Shown: positions 49,157-58,253, counted from the first letter of the stretch. The stretch: 64,000 nt of DNA from Neptuniibacter halophilus (GCF_030295765.1 NZ_AP027292.1:2170001-2234000); one strand, 5' to 3'. Numbers and translations are program-made. Notes: generated by a model not told the origin, from the sequence alone.

Positions 49157-50758
49157 GTGGCAAAAATAGATTATTCCGATAAGCAGGTGTTGCTGATAGA
49201 AAGCAGTGGCAACATGCGCTCGACAATCTTCTATATGCTGCGCAGCCTGGGGGTCGTCAACCTCAAGGCGATCACCATTAATGATCGTGTTCTCAGCGAG
49301 ATTGCTGAAGTCGATTATGATGTCATTTTGCTGGGGCATAATGTCAGTGACAGTGTGACCGGTATTCAGTTGCTTGAAGAGTGCCGTTACCGGGGATACA
49401 TCAAGCCAAGTGCCTGCTGGGTTTTCATGAGCAGTGATGCCTCACAGGAGGTCGTCCTGCATGCAATAGACAGTCACCCTGATGATCTGATCATGAAGCC
49501 TTTCTCGGTGGATGAGCTCAAACACCGCCTGGATAACATTCTCTATCGGAAATCTGTTTTTCAGCCTGTAGATGAGGCGATTGAGATTGGTGATCTGCCC
49601 TCCGCGATCAATTTCTGTAAACACAATTTTGCGCCTTACGATCTGGAATACGATGAGGCCCAGTTAATTCTGGCACGTCTTCTGATCCAGTTCAGGCGCC
49701 CCGCCGAAGCGGCCAGCGTTGCTGAAAAACAGTATTGGAAATCTCACAACAAAGAGGCGGGCCTGCTCTGGGCTGAGGCCTTGCTGGCGTTGAAAAAGCC
49801 CAAAAAAGCCAAGGCATTATTGCAGGAGCTGATTGAAGAGTACCCGTTGTTTATTGCCTCTTATGACCTGCTCGTGCGTGCCCATGAGAGTAGTGGGGAT
49901 CTGGAGAAAGCCCGGGAGGTGATGGCGGAAGCTACGCAGAAAAGTCCGATGGGTATTCCGCGGCAGATGGAGTTAGGCAGGCTGGCTACCCAGACGCAAA
50001 AACTGGATCTTGCCGGCGGGGCCTATAAAAAATCGATTGTACTGGGGCGCCGCAGTTGTCACCGTTCGGCAGAGCCTTACCTGCGCCTTGCTAACGTCAA
50101 GCGTCTGGAGATGAAACACTCTGCCGGTCTGGTGACAAATGAGCTGCAGGGCGAATTTGAAAAAGTATTGGCTCAGGCGAATCAGGCATTCCCCAATGAT
50201 AAAGCACTTCAGGTACGTTCGGCGCTGCTGAAGAGCGAGTTATATCAGCAGCAGGGTGATATTGAGCAGGCGAGTAAGTGTACCCGTGATGCCCAGCGCC
50301 TGAATGACGAATTGGAACAACCCCTGGATCTTGATCGTGAACTGTTGAGTGTCACCGGCGATGCTGTGCCTATTCTCGAGGAAGAATCGGTTCGGTCTGA
50401 GCCTGTCACAGCGCGAACCCATGATCCTGAGATGAGCCTTAAAGTAAACCGGTTAGGCGTTAAGCATTACCTGTCGGGCAAGATGCCGCAGGCATTGAAG
50501 TACTTCGGGCTGGCCACCGAATATGATGCCAGCAATGCCGGGGCCCTGCTTAATCTTGCACAGCTATTTCTGGAATCTGCCCGCGATAGTCGCGAAAAAC
50601 GCCAGGAACGCCTGAAAATGGTTGAGCGTTATCTGGCGCTCGCCAGTCGCTTACCACTGGAGGATGTCGAGAAAGATAAGCAGAGTCAGTTAAAGCGCTA
50701 TCTGGGTCACGACCCGGCTCTGTTGCCTCAGGGCTCATTAGGGAATCTTCTGCGTTAA
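49157..50758 (+). CDS. Pseudo-receiver and TPR-repeat protein
   Basis: Residues about 8-128 form a CheY-like receiver fold (VLLIESSGNMRSTIFYML, VFMSSDAS, LIMKPFSVDEL). The phosphorylation Asp is replaced by Gly60 (VILLGHN) and only one acid of the acidic pair remains (Glu15). Ser92 and Lys114 are kept. The rest, to residue 533, is helical with TPR-like repeats. It is therefore likely a phosphorylation-independent adaptor. It starts at a GTG. It sits next to the flagellar cluster, but a flagellar role is only suggested by position. Confidence 0.8.
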   Translation: MAKIDYSDKQVLLIESSGNMRSTIFYMLRSLGVVNLKAITINDRVLSEIAEVDYDVILLGHNVSDSVTGIQLLEECRYRGYIKPSACWVFMSSDASQEVVLHAIDSHPDDLIMKPFSVDELKHRLDNILYRKSVFQPVDEAIEIGDLPSAINFCKHNFAPYDLEYDEAQLILARLLIQFRRPAEAASVAEKQYWKSHNKEAGLLWAEALLALKKPKKAKALLQELIEEYPLFIASYDLLVRAHESSGDLEKAREVMAEATQKSPMGIPRQMELGRLATQTQKLDLAGGAYKKSIVLGRRSCHRSAEPYLRLANVKRLEMKHSAGLVTNELQGEFEKVLAQANQAFPNDKALQVRSALLKSELYQQQGDIEQASKCTRDAQRLNDELEQPLDLDRELLSVTGDAVPILEEESVRSEPVTARTHDPEMSLKVNRLGVKHYLSGKMPQALKYFGLATEYDASNAGALLNLAQLFLESARDSREKRQERLKMVERYLALASRLPLEDVEKDKQSQLKRYLGHDPALLPQGSLGNLLR

Positions 50759-50813
50759 GCGGTGTACTGCGCTTCTGAATGAGTAGCTGAAAGAGATCAT
50801 CCGATCCGGAGAG

Positions 50814-50890
50814 TGGTGTCCCAGAGAGGATTCGAACCCCTGGCCTGTCCCTTAGGAGGGGACCGCTCTATCCACCTGAGCTACTGGGAC
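50814..50890 (-). tRNA. tRNA-Arg(CCT)
   Basis: A 77-base tRNA on the minus strand with acceptor GTCCCAG/CTGGGAC, A73 and encoded CCA. The anticodon loop CTCCTAA is closed by GTCCC/GGGAC, and the T-loop is TTCGAATC. It reads AGG. It lies between the convergent pseudo-receiver gene and flgN, downstream of flgN on the same strand. Confidence 0.95.
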
Positions 50891-50917
50891 ATGCTGGCAG
50901 ATGACGAATGCTGCCGG

Positions 50918-50946
50918 ATTCTAGCCTGAAAGGTAACGATAGGCAA
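50918..50946 (-). promoter_or_regulatory. Sigma-70 promoter of tRNA-Arg(CCT)
   Basis: Read on the minus strand, TTGCCT (50946-50941) and TAGAAT (50923-50918) are separated by 17 bases, about 27 bases before the tRNA 5' end. It gives the tRNA its own promoter, independent of flgMN. Confidence 0.65.
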
Positions 50947-50959
50947 TGCAGGCTGCGGT

Positions 50960-51439
50960 TCAGGCTTTACCCAGTCGGCTCTGGGCTTTGTACAGCCCGG
51001 AATTACCGGATTTGTTATACAGCTGATCCTGTTTCTTGTGGCCGCGAACGATAGCCAGCAGTTGGTTTACGTTCTGCTGGTTGCGATAGATCGCCTGTTC
51101 GTTGCGTTTGTTTTTCTGCTGGAGCTGTTTCAGTTTCTGCTTGATCTCGGTGTGCAGTTCCCCGGTCAGGCGGGCGGCTGGTGAGGAGGTATCTGGCAGG
51201 CTGTAGTCGCCAACCTCTACCTGAACGCCGAAGCTGCTGAGTAATTCTACCCGTTGTTGGGTAAAGGTATGGAAGCTGTTAAGCAGCCCCATTTTTTCCT
51301 GTGTGGTATCGCTGAGACGATCCAGATCTTTGCTGCTCAGGGCTTCAAGCTCCTGATCGTAGATCTCGCTGAGGGAGTCCAAAAGTAAGATACCCTGCTT
51401 AAGCAGGGTATCCAGTTCTGAGTATTGCTGTTCGGTCAT
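50960..51439 (-). CDS. flgN: Flagellar export chaperone FlgN
   Basis: Cytosolic chaperone for the hook-filament junction proteins FlgK and FlgL. The 159-residue product is helical and coiled-coil-like throughout, with an N-terminal LDTLLKQGILLLDSLSEIYDQELEAL helix and C-terminal LLAIVRGHKKQDQLYNKSG, typical of FlgN. It is directly downstream of flgM (8-base gap), the usual pair, so it should share the sigma-28 promoter. Confidence 0.88.
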   Translation of the reverse strand: MTEQQYSELDTLLKQGILLLDSLSEIYDQELEALSSKDLDRLSDTTQEKMGLLNSFHTFTQQRVELLSSFGVQVEVGDYSLPDTSSPAARLTGELHTEIKQKLKQLQQKNKRNEQAIYRNQQNVNQLLAIVRGHKKQDQLYNKSGNSGLYKAQSRLGKA

Positions 51440-51447
51440 GTCTAAAA

Positions 51448-51756
51448 TCAGAGCAGATTGTCAAAGTTAAGCATCTTTTCAGCTACGCGCTCGGCGTTAA
51501 TCTGATAGTTGCCACTCTCAATTTCCTGTTTTAGTTGCGCGACACGCTCGTTGTCCACATCAGGTGTATCGGCCAGTTTTTTCTCAACATTCTGAAGTGC
51601 TACTGCAGCACTGCTGAGTTTGACTGTGTCACCTTTACTGGACGGAGACTGCGTAGGTGTGCCGTTACCGCCAGTCTTGGCAGCAGGGGTATCACCTGAG
51701 CGTGCACGAGTGCTTGTCGTCTGCGACGATGACAGGCCCGTGATGTCATTGATCAT
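51448..51756 (-). CDS. flgM: Anti-sigma-28 factor FlgM
   Basis: Binds and inhibits FliA (sigma-28) until it is exported through the finished hook-basal body. The 102-residue product has a disordered, Ser/Thr-rich N-terminal half. The conserved C-terminal sigma-binding part contains DTVKLSSAAVALQNVEKKL and IESGNYQINAERVAEKMLNFD. A sigma-28 promoter lies just upstream, giving the known feedback loop. Confidence 0.93.
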   Translation of the reverse strand: MINDITGLSSSQTTSTRARSGDTPAAKTGGNGTPTQSPSSKGDTVKLSSAAVALQNVEKKLADTPDVDNERVAQLKQEIESGNYQINAERVAEKMLNFDNLL

Positions 51757-51788
51757 TTATCCGTCCTCAAACTTGTATCTGAACCAGC

Positions 51789-51815
51789 TTATCGGCGGCT
51801 GCAGTGGCAACTTTA
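51789..51815 (-). promoter_or_regulatory. Sigma-28 (FliA) promoter for flgM-flgN
   Basis: On the minus strand TAAAGTTG, an 11-base spacer and a perfect GCCGATAA match the FliA consensus. Transcription would start near 51782, about 26 bases before flgM. Confidence 0.9.
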
Positions 51816-51889
51816 GAAAAAAATTAAAAAAATGTCTTAAACGTAACCAGCAGTATAGCAGCAGAAGAAAGCGCTAACCAATCAGCCGT

Positions 51890-52585
51890 TCAGGGCGCGC
51901 GGACCAGGCCGGGGCCTATGACCCGGGCTTTAATAATATTGCCTGAGCGGTCATTTTGAATGCGGATCTGTTCGCCGACTTCGCCATCTTCCAGTGCGGT
52001 GCCTGAGGCGCGGATGGTCACGCTGTTGCGTTTAGCTTCAATGATGACCGCATTGCCCTGGCTGATAGCCAGTGGTGCTTTAAGCATGCTCGCTGTGATA
52101 ACGCTGCCCGCAGGAATGCTGCGTTTCGTGGTCCAGCCTTTAATATCTGCTGGCCGGGTAAAGTAAGCGGAGCGCAGTGTGGTCAGGTCGACCTCTTCAA
52201 GTGTGAGATTGCTGAGGCGGAGCTGTGCATTTCGAGGCAGGCTGATATTGCTGACAACGGCCGGACCGAAATGTTTAACTTCGGCGGCAATAAATAGCTG
52301 CCATCCCGGTGCCGGGCAGCGTGCACGAAAGGTGATTCGGCTGCTGTTGCCCCTAGGTGTTTGAAATTCAAGAGGTGCCTGGCAGTTTTTTAGTTTGATT
52401 TTGCGACTAATCGGGTTAAGTTTGATCTCGGTCCGTGCGTCAGGTTGTGCTTTTTTATAGTGTTCCTGCAGGAAAAGGACAGCCTCCTGTTCCAGAATGT
52501 CAGTCTGATCGGCTGCAAAAAGGCGGATGGGGGCCAAAAGAAAAGTGGTTAGCAGGAAAAGTCGTGTTAGATTATGCTTATTCAC
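51890..52585 (-). CDS. flgA: Flagellar basal body P-ring assembly protein FlgA
   Basis: Periplasmic chaperone for FlgI polymerisation into the P-ring. A signal peptide ends near residue 24 (PIRLFA-AD). The C-terminal SAF domain contains SIPAGSVITASMLKA and GNAVIIEAKRNSVTIRASGTALEDG, followed by IRIQNDRSGNIIKARVIGPG. It starts with a GTG and has no obvious Shine-Dalgarno. 231 residues. Divergent from cheV. The 133 bases between it and flgM hold the FliA promoter. Confidence 0.93.
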   Translation of the reverse strand: MNKHNLTRLFLLTTFLLAPIRLFAADQTDILEQEAVLFLQEHYKKAQPDARTEIKLNPISRKIKLKNCQAPLEFQTPRGNSSRITFRARCPAPGWQLFIAAEVKHFGPAVVSNISLPRNAQLRLSNLTLEEVDLTTLRSAYFTRPADIKGWTTKRSIPAGSVITASMLKAPLAISQGNAVIIEAKRNSVTIRASGTALEDGEVGEQIRIQNDRSGNIIKARVIGPGLVRAP

Positions 52586-52661
52586 GTTGTTGAAACTAAC
52601 ATTATGTTTAAGTATCAGCGTATAACCAGAATAGATTAAACCTCTACGGGATTGTTAGATC

Positions 52662-53600
52662 ATGTCAGGTATCCTAGATAGTGTAAACCTGCGTACCCAG
52701 ATGGTGGGGCAGAACAGACTGGAGCTGTTGTTGTTTGGTCTGGAAACGGAGCAGCAGTACGGTATTAACGTTTTCAAGGTTCGCGAGGTTTTGCAGTGCC
52801 CTGATCTGACGGAAGTTCCGCGTCAGACTTCAGCGATTAAAGGGATGGCGCATATCCGTGGCGAAACAATTCCTGTTCTGGATCTGTCTGAGGCGATTGG
52901 CAGGGATACGGTACCTTCCGATCAGCGTCAGGAGTGCTTCCTGATTGTTGCTGAATATAACCGCCGCACACTGGCCTTTCTGGTTCGCAAAGTGGATCGC
53001 ATCCTGAATACCCAGTGGGATCAGATTATGGCGCCACCGACAGAGATCGGTGTAGAGAACTATCTGACAGCTATCTTTGAGCACGAAGGTAAGCTGATCG
53101 AAATCCTCGACGTTGAACAGATTCTTGCAGATCTGTATCCAATGCCAACTGAAGTCAGCCAGGATGTTGCGAATGAGCAGGTGCGTGAAAAAGCGCGCGA
53201 ACATCACATTCTGATTGTTGATGATTCTTCTGTTGCACGTAATCAGATGCAGCGCAGTCTCGAAAACCTGGGTGTTAAAGTTACCTCCTGCAATAATGGT
53301 CGGATGGCCTGGGATCTGTTGCGGGAAATGGCTGATCGCGGCACCGATGTGACGGATCATTTTCTGATGGTCATTTCGGATATTGAGATGCCGGAAATGG
53401 ATGGCTACACCCTTACCTCTATGATTCGTGACGACGAACGGATGAGTTCGATGCATGTAGTGCTGCATACCTCGCTGTCCGGTGGGTTCAACGTATCTAT
53501 GGTTAAGAAAGTGGGGGCCGATGGGTTCCTTGCGAAGTTTAACCCGGATGATCTGGCGACGGCTGTGGTACAGCGTATCCAGCAAGTCGAAAAACGATAA
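52662..53600 (+). CDS. cheV: Chemotaxis coupling protein CheV
   Basis: CheW-receiver fusion that links chemoreceptors to CheA. The CheW-like domain (about 15-165) is followed by a receiver domain (about 180-305). This has the acidic pair in LIVDDSSVARNQM, the phospho-acceptor Asp in MVISDIEMPEMDGYTL, and the Thr/Lys switch residues (HTSLSG, LAKFNPD). Length 312 residues. Followed 20 bases later by cheR, as in Pseudomonas and Vibrio. Confidence 0.94.
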   Translation: MSGILDSVNLRTQMVGQNRLELLLFGLETEQQYGINVFKVREVLQCPDLTEVPRQTSAIKGMAHIRGETIPVLDLSEAIGRDTVPSDQRQECFLIVAEYNRRTLAFLVRKVDRILNTQWDQIMAPPTEIGVENYLTAIFEHEGKLIEILDVEQILADLYPMPTEVSQDVANEQVREKAREHHILIVDDSSVARNQMQRSLENLGVKVTSCNNGRMAWDLLREMADRGTDVTDHFLMVISDIEMPEMDGYTLTSMIRDDERMSSMHVVLHTSLSGGFNVSMVKKVGADGFLAKFNPDDLATAVVQRIQQVEKR

Positions 53601-53620
53601 CTGAGCGGTAAATCATATCG

Positions 53621-54469
53621 ATGAGCATTGCTGGCAGGTCGAGCTTTACGATCACCGACGCGGACTTTGAGCTGTTCAGTCGTTTCCTTGAAGATAACAG
53701 CGGAATTCTTCTGGCGAAACACAAACAGTATCTGGTTCAGAGCCGTCTGGGTAAAATTGTTCAGGAGCAGAATTGTTCAGGTCTTAAAGATCTGATCTCC
53801 AAGCTGCAAAGCCCTGCGGCAAAACGCCTCCGTGAGCAGGTTATCGATGCGATGACCACCAACGAAACGCTCTGGTTTCGTGATGTACACCCTTTTGACA
53901 TTCTGCGCGACCGCATTCTGCCTGAGCTGACCGCAAAGCCCGGCGGTTCTAAGGTGCGTATCTGGTCGGCGGCCTGTTCTACCGGGCAGGAACCCTACTC
54001 CATCAGCATGACGCTGGATGAGTTTCGCAAGAAGTCTCCGGGTAAGCTCAGTGCCGAAGAAGTGATGGCGACCGATATATCGACTCAGGTGCTGGAACAG
54101 GCCCGCCGGGGTGAATATGAGATGTTGGCTATTGGCCGTGGTTTATCTCAGGAGCGGTTGACTCAGCACTTCAAACAGCTCCCTAACGGCAGTTGGGGTG
54201 TAAAACCGGATATCAAATCACGGGTAAGGTTTCAGAGCATCAACCTGCTGGGGCAGTACAGTGCTATGGGCAAATTTGATGTGATTTTTTGCCGTAACGT
54301 GCTGATCTATTTTTCCAGCGAGAAGAAAACTGAGATTCTCAGCAAGATGCACGGGGTTCTGAAGCCGGGCGGCTATTTGATTCTGGGTGCCTCTGAGTTT
54401 CTGTCTGGCCTGTCTGATAAATATCAGATGATTCACTGCCGTCCGGGCATAATTTATCAGGCTATCTGA
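53621..54469 (+). CDS. cheR: Chemotaxis protein methyltransferase CheR
   Basis: SAM-dependent methylation of chemoreceptor glutamates for adaptation. A short helical N-terminal domain precedes MTTNETLWFRDVHPFD, the SAM-binding SAACSTGQEPYSISMTL, and VIFCRNVLIYFSSEKK. Length 282 residues. It lies between cheV and flgB, next to the rod and hook operon. Confidence 0.95.
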   Translation: MSIAGRSSFTITDADFELFSRFLEDNSGILLAKHKQYLVQSRLGKIVQEQNCSGLKDLISKLQSPAAKRLREQVIDAMTTNETLWFRDVHPFDILRDRILPELTAKPGGSKVRIWSAACSTGQEPYSISMTLDEFRKKSPGKLSAEEVMATDISTQVLEQARRGEYEMLAIGRGLSQERLTQHFKQLPNGSWGVKPDIKSRVRFQSINLLGQYSAMGKFDVIFCRNVLIYFSSEKKTEILSKMHGVLKPGGYLILGASEFLSGLSDKYQMIHCRPGIIYQAI

Positions 54470-54490
54470 CCTTCTGTTATGACGTTTTCT

Positions 54491-54518
54491 AAAACCGCCG
54501 TTTATGGCGGTTTTTTTA
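54491..54518 (+). terminator. Intrinsic terminator after cheR
   Basis: AAAACCGCC pairs with GGCGGTTTTTTT around a GTTTAT loop, 22 bases after the cheR stop. It separates cheVR from the sigma-54-driven flgB operon. Confidence 0.88.
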
Positions 54519-54657
54519 TGCCTGCCTTTTTGCCGGCGGTTGCCGCTTTGCCGCTGCGGCAATACGGCGGTCTTCCATTGCCGGTTTTGAGTGATGTATT
54601 ACAAGTGCAGAGGAGCTAAAAATCTTAACTCATTGTTAAATAAGTGATTTTTGTTTC

Positions 54658-54673
54658 TGGTACGGGGATTGCT
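54658..54673 (+). promoter_or_regulatory. Sigma-54 promoter for the flgB operon
   Basis: TGGTACG-GGGA-TTGCT matches the RpoN consensus, with GG (54659-54660) and GC (54671-54672) exactly 10 bases apart. It lies about 35 bases before the flgB start. The activator in relatives is a FleQ/FlrC-type protein. Confidence 0.85.
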
Positions 54674-54706
54674 TTTATCTGACCATCTGAAAATAGAGGC
54701 AAGCCA

Positions 54707-55102
54707 ATGGCCATCAGTTTTGACGCAGCTTTAGGTATTCATGATGACGCTTTGCTCCATCGGGCACGCCGTGCCGAGGTGCTGGCGAATAATATTGCCA
54801 ATGCAGATACGCCAAACTTCAAAGCGCGGGATCTTGAGTTTGCCCATGCACTGGAAAATGCGTCTAAGCTGCAGGTAAAGCAGACGGCCACTTCGCCGGG
54901 CCACAAAACTGAACTGCTCGAACCGGATCTGGCTGCGGATATGATGTTCCGCATTCCAAATCAGGCCTCCGTAGATGGCAACACCGTAGAGCTGCAGCAG
55001 GAGATGGCGCGCTACACCGAAAACTCGTTGGATTACCAAACCTCTTTCCAGTTTCTGAACCGTAAATTTACGGGGCTGAAATCAGCTATCAAGGGTGAAT
55101 AA
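54707..55102 (+). CDS. flgB: Flagellar proximal rod protein FlgB
   Basis: Structural protein of the proximal rod. The N-terminal ARRAEVLANNIANADTPNFKARDL block is the conserved rod/hook family motif, and the C-terminal helix YTENSLDYQTSFQFLNRKF matches FlgB. 131 residues. First gene of flgBCDE, separated by 2 bases from flgC. Confidence 0.95.
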   Translation: MAISFDAALGIHDDALLHRARRAEVLANNIANADTPNFKARDLEFAHALENASKLQVKQTATSPGHKTELLEPDLAADMMFRIPNQASVDGNTVELQQEMARYTENSLDYQTSFQFLNRKFTGLKSAIKGE

Positions 55103-55104
55103 AC

Positions 55105-55542
55105 ATGTCATTAAGTAATGTTTTCGGTATTGCCGGCTCTGCGATGAATGCGCAGACAATCCGTCTGAATACCACCGCAAGTAACCTGGCCAATGCTGAA
55201 AGTGTCAGCTCCAGTGTGGATGAGACTTACCGTGCCAGAAAACCTGTTTTTGCGGTTCAGCAGGTAGATCCGCTGGCAGAGCCTGATAACGAATCGGGCA
55301 TTGCTGCGGGGCAGGGCGTGCAGGTGCTTGGCATCGTTGAGAGTGAAGCTGAGCTGCGAAAAGAATATAACCCTGCGCATCCCATGGCGGATGATCAGGG
55401 GTTCGTTTATTACCCGAATGTGAATGTCGTGGAAGAGATGGCGGATATGATCTCCGCTTCGCGCTCTTTCCAGATTAATACTGAAATTTTGAATACTGCT
55501 AAGCAGATGCTGCAACAGACGATCCGTCTGGGCCAGCAATAA
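55105..55542 (+). CDS. flgC: Flagellar proximal rod protein FlgC
   Basis: Proximal rod component. NVFGIAGSAMNAQTIRLNTTASNLANAES opens the protein and FVYYPNVNVVEEMADMISASRSFQINTEILNTAKQM closes it, both conserved. 145 residues. Between flgB and flgD. Confidence 0.95.
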   Translation: MSLSNVFGIAGSAMNAQTIRLNTTASNLANAESVSSSVDETYRARKPVFAVQQVDPLAEPDNESGIAAGQGVQVLGIVESEAELRKEYNPAHPMADDQGFVYYPNVNVVEEMADMISASRSFQINTEILNTAKQMLQQTIRLGQQ

Positions 55543-55564
55543 CTGAGTGATGGGGTTCTAAGCC

Positions 55565-56263
55565 ATGAGTAATGTAAATGGCGTAAACCAAAATGTCTTC
55601 GACCAGATAAATCGGGCCAACCAGGCTTCGAGTACGGCGAAAAGCCAGTCTCAGGAAGACAGCGATATGTTTATGCGCTTAATGATCGCGCAGTTGCAGA
55701 ATCAGGATCCGACCAGTCCGGCGGATACCACTGACTTTATGCAGCAGATTGCGACCATGTCTCAGGTTGAGAGTATCAACCAGCTCAATACATCGGTGAA
55801 TGAGATGTCCCAGTCAATGCTGGCCAGTCAGGCGGCATTGCAGGCTTCCTCTATGGTCGGGCGCTCCGTGTATATTGCGGGTGATACGGCGGAAGTGGGC
55901 ACTGCCCTTAATCCTTATGCCAAGGGCTCTTTTAACCTGAGTTCCAGCGCCAGTGATATGCGGATCAAGGTTTATAACGCCAGCGGTACGCTGGTGGATA
56001 CCATGCAACTGGGCTCAGTAACTCCGGGTGAGCATGAGTTTGCCTGGCAGATGGATTTTGACGAAGACGGCAATCCACTTCAGCCAGCAGGGGACTACAC
56101 CTTTGTGGTTGAGCGACTGGATGACGGTGAATACAGCGCAGTCAATACCAACATGTCTTATCGGGTCAACAGTGTGACCCTGGGTGAGAACGGTATTGGT
56201 ATGCAGGTGAATACGACGGCTGGCACATTCGATGTTAGCGAAGTGAAACAGATCGGCGCGTGA
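55565..56263 (+). CDS. flgD: Flagellar hook capping/assembly protein FlgD
   Basis: Scaffold cap needed for polymerising FlgE into the hook. The N-terminal FMRLMIAQLQNQDPTSPADTTDFMQQIATMSQVE block is diagnostic. An Ig-like domain (about 85-200, with VTPGEHEFAWQMDFDEDGNPLQPAGDY) follows. 232 residues. 10 bases ahead of flgE. Confidence 0.95.
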   Translation: MSNVNGVNQNVFDQINRANQASSTAKSQSQEDSDMFMRLMIAQLQNQDPTSPADTTDFMQQIATMSQVESINQLNTSVNEMSQSMLASQAALQASSMVGRSVYIAGDTAEVGTALNPYAKGSFNLSSSASDMRIKVYNASGTLVDTMQLGSVTPGEHEFAWQMDFDEDGNPLQPAGDYTFVVERLDDGEYSAVNTNMSYRVNSVTLGENGIGMQVNTTAGTFDVSEVKQIGA

Positions 56264-56273
56264 GGACAAAAAA

Positions 56274-58253
56274 ATGGCAGGTTTCAATACAGCAGTAACC
56301 GGTCTAAAAGCAGCCAGTACAGACCTGGATGTGATCGGTAACAACATCGCAAACTCAAGTACCGTAGGTTTTAAAACCTCACGCACCGAGTTTGGTGATA
56401 TTTACGCAACCGCAGTTGTGGGTGCAGGTTCCTCAAACGTGGCCGGCTCCGGTGTGACTGTTACGGATATCGCTCAGGATTTCCAGGCAGGTACCATTGA
56501 GTTCACCAATAACAACCTTGATCTGGCGATCAATGGTTCCGGCTTCTTCCAGTTGGATGATGGTCAGGGCGGTGTGACGTATTCTCGTGCGGGTGCGTTT
56601 GAGCTGAACAAAGACGGCTTTATCGTCTCCAAATCCGGTAAATTCCTGCAGGGTTACGGTCTGGATACCGAAGGGAACCGATTGCCGATCGGTAATCTGG
56701 CAGTAACCCAGAAGGAAAGCCCGCCAAAGGCGACCGAAGAGATTGATCTGTCGTTTAACATCGATTCCCGCGAAGACGCCGCAACCTTGCTGGCTGACTA
56801 CGATAAAGATGAGCCAGGCTCCTTTACCTACAGTACGACAGTGCGAACTTTCGACAGTCTGGGTAATGAACACACCATCAAGTTTAACTTTGCCGAAGCG
56901 CGTCCTTTTCAGGCTCAGCAGCAGGTCACAGGCATTACTACAGGTGAATCTATTTCGGGTGTAACCATTACCGGACCGGCAGCAACACCGGGTACGCATA
57001 TGGCCGAATTAACAGGTTACAACGTCGGTGATGTAATCGATTCTTCTTCTGGTTCATCTTTTTTCTCTGAACTGACCGATGCGATTAATGGTGACCCACG
57101 TATTCAGAGTATTACGATTGATGACAATACGGACCCTGTAGGTTTCACGATCCGCTTCAAAGCGGAGTACCCGGAGCCCGATCTGGTCGCTATATCATCA
57201 GGCCTGACTGCGCTCGAAGTGGATGAAATAGCGGCGAATGAGACCCATACCTTTGCATTTGATGCTGCTACTGCCTTTGGTGGGGTGGATTCGCTTCAGG
57301 AAAATACCGTGATCGAAGTGGGTGGTATCACCATCAGTCTGGCGGCGGGCATGACACAGGATGCCGTGGGTCAGGCGATTACAGCAGTTGAAGCTAATAT
57401 TCTGGATGCCAACCCGGATGTAGAATCGGTTATCTATGATAATGCTTCTAACGAGGTAGTGGTTACCTACAAAGCAGAAGCTGGTGATGTAAATCCGGGT
57501 ATCCTTGTCGATGCCAACGTCGGTGGCGGTGCAACCAATCCTATCTGGGATGGTACTCAGCCAACAATTAAGCAGGGTGATAACTCCTTTATGGGGGTTT
57601 ACCGGATGTATGCCTACCTCAATGGCACTGAGCAGCTTGATATTGGTAAAGCGCTGGATCCGGGCGAAATAGGTACAGGTACTGAGCCGGGCCCGATTCT
57701 GATCAACTTTAACCCATCCAATGGTTTGCTGAACGGTATTAATGGGGAAACCTTTTCTGCCAGTGCGGTAGTGCCGACCATTACGATTACCGGTGCCGAC
57801 CCTGCGGATTCCACGACGGTGATTGAGCTGGATGTGACCAACACCACGCAGTTTGCATCTGAATCGATTGTTAAATCCTCTGCTCAGGACGGTTATACCA
57901 AGGGTGACCTGATCGGTGTGAGCTTTAGTGAAACCGGTGAAATGGTTGCCAGCTTCTCTAACGGCCAGAACCAGGATCTGGGTGTGGTTGCGATTGCCAC
58001 CTTCGAAAACCAGTCGGGTCTGCAGCCTGCGGGTGATACGGAGTGGATTTCAACGCTGACCTCAGGTGATGCGATTGTGAACCCGCCGGGAACCGGTCTG
58101 AACGGTACCCTGCGATCTGCAGCGCTGGAGCAGTCCAACGTGGATCTGTCAGCCGAGCTGGTAGCGTTGATTGAAGCGCAGCGTAACTTCCAGGCAAACT
58201 CGAAAACCATCGAGACCCAGAACACAGTGACACAGGCGATACTGCAGATCTAA
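56274..58253 (+). CDS. flgE: Flagellar hook protein FlgE, enlarged
   Basis: Forms the flexible hook. The N-terminal VTGLKAASTDLDVIGNNIANSSTVGFK and C-terminal VDLSAELVALIEAQRNFQANSKTIET are the conserved D0/D1 parts. At 659 residues it is much longer than E. coli FlgE (about 400). The extra sequence lies in the middle (about 220-480), is rich in Thr, Val, Asp and Ala, and is probably surface-exposed variable domains. It is followed by a terminator, so it ends the flgBCDE unit. Confidence 0.93.
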   Translation: MAGFNTAVTGLKAASTDLDVIGNNIANSSTVGFKTSRTEFGDIYATAVVGAGSSNVAGSGVTVTDIAQDFQAGTIEFTNNNLDLAINGSGFFQLDDGQGGVTYSRAGAFELNKDGFIVSKSGKFLQGYGLDTEGNRLPIGNLAVTQKESPPKATEEIDLSFNIDSREDAATLLADYDKDEPGSFTYSTTVRTFDSLGNEHTIKFNFAEARPFQAQQQVTGITTGESISGVTITGPAATPGTHMAELTGYNVGDVIDSSSGSSFFSELTDAINGDPRIQSITIDDNTDPVGFTIRFKAEYPEPDLVAISSGLTALEVDEIAANETHTFAFDAATAFGGVDSLQENTVIEVGGITISLAAGMTQDAVGQAITAVEANILDANPDVESVIYDNASNEVVVTYKAEAGDVNPGILVDANVGGGATNPIWDGTQPTIKQGDNSFMGVYRMYAYLNGTEQLDIGKALDPGEIGTGTEPGPILINFNPSNGLLNGINGETFSASAVVPTITITGADPADSTTVIELDVTNTTQFASESIVKSSAQDGYTKGDLIGVSFSETGEMVASFSNGQNQDLGVVAIATFENQSGLQPAGDTEWISTLTSGDAIVNPPGTGLNGTLRSAALEQSNVDLSAELVALIEAQRNFQANSKTIETQNTVTQAILQI

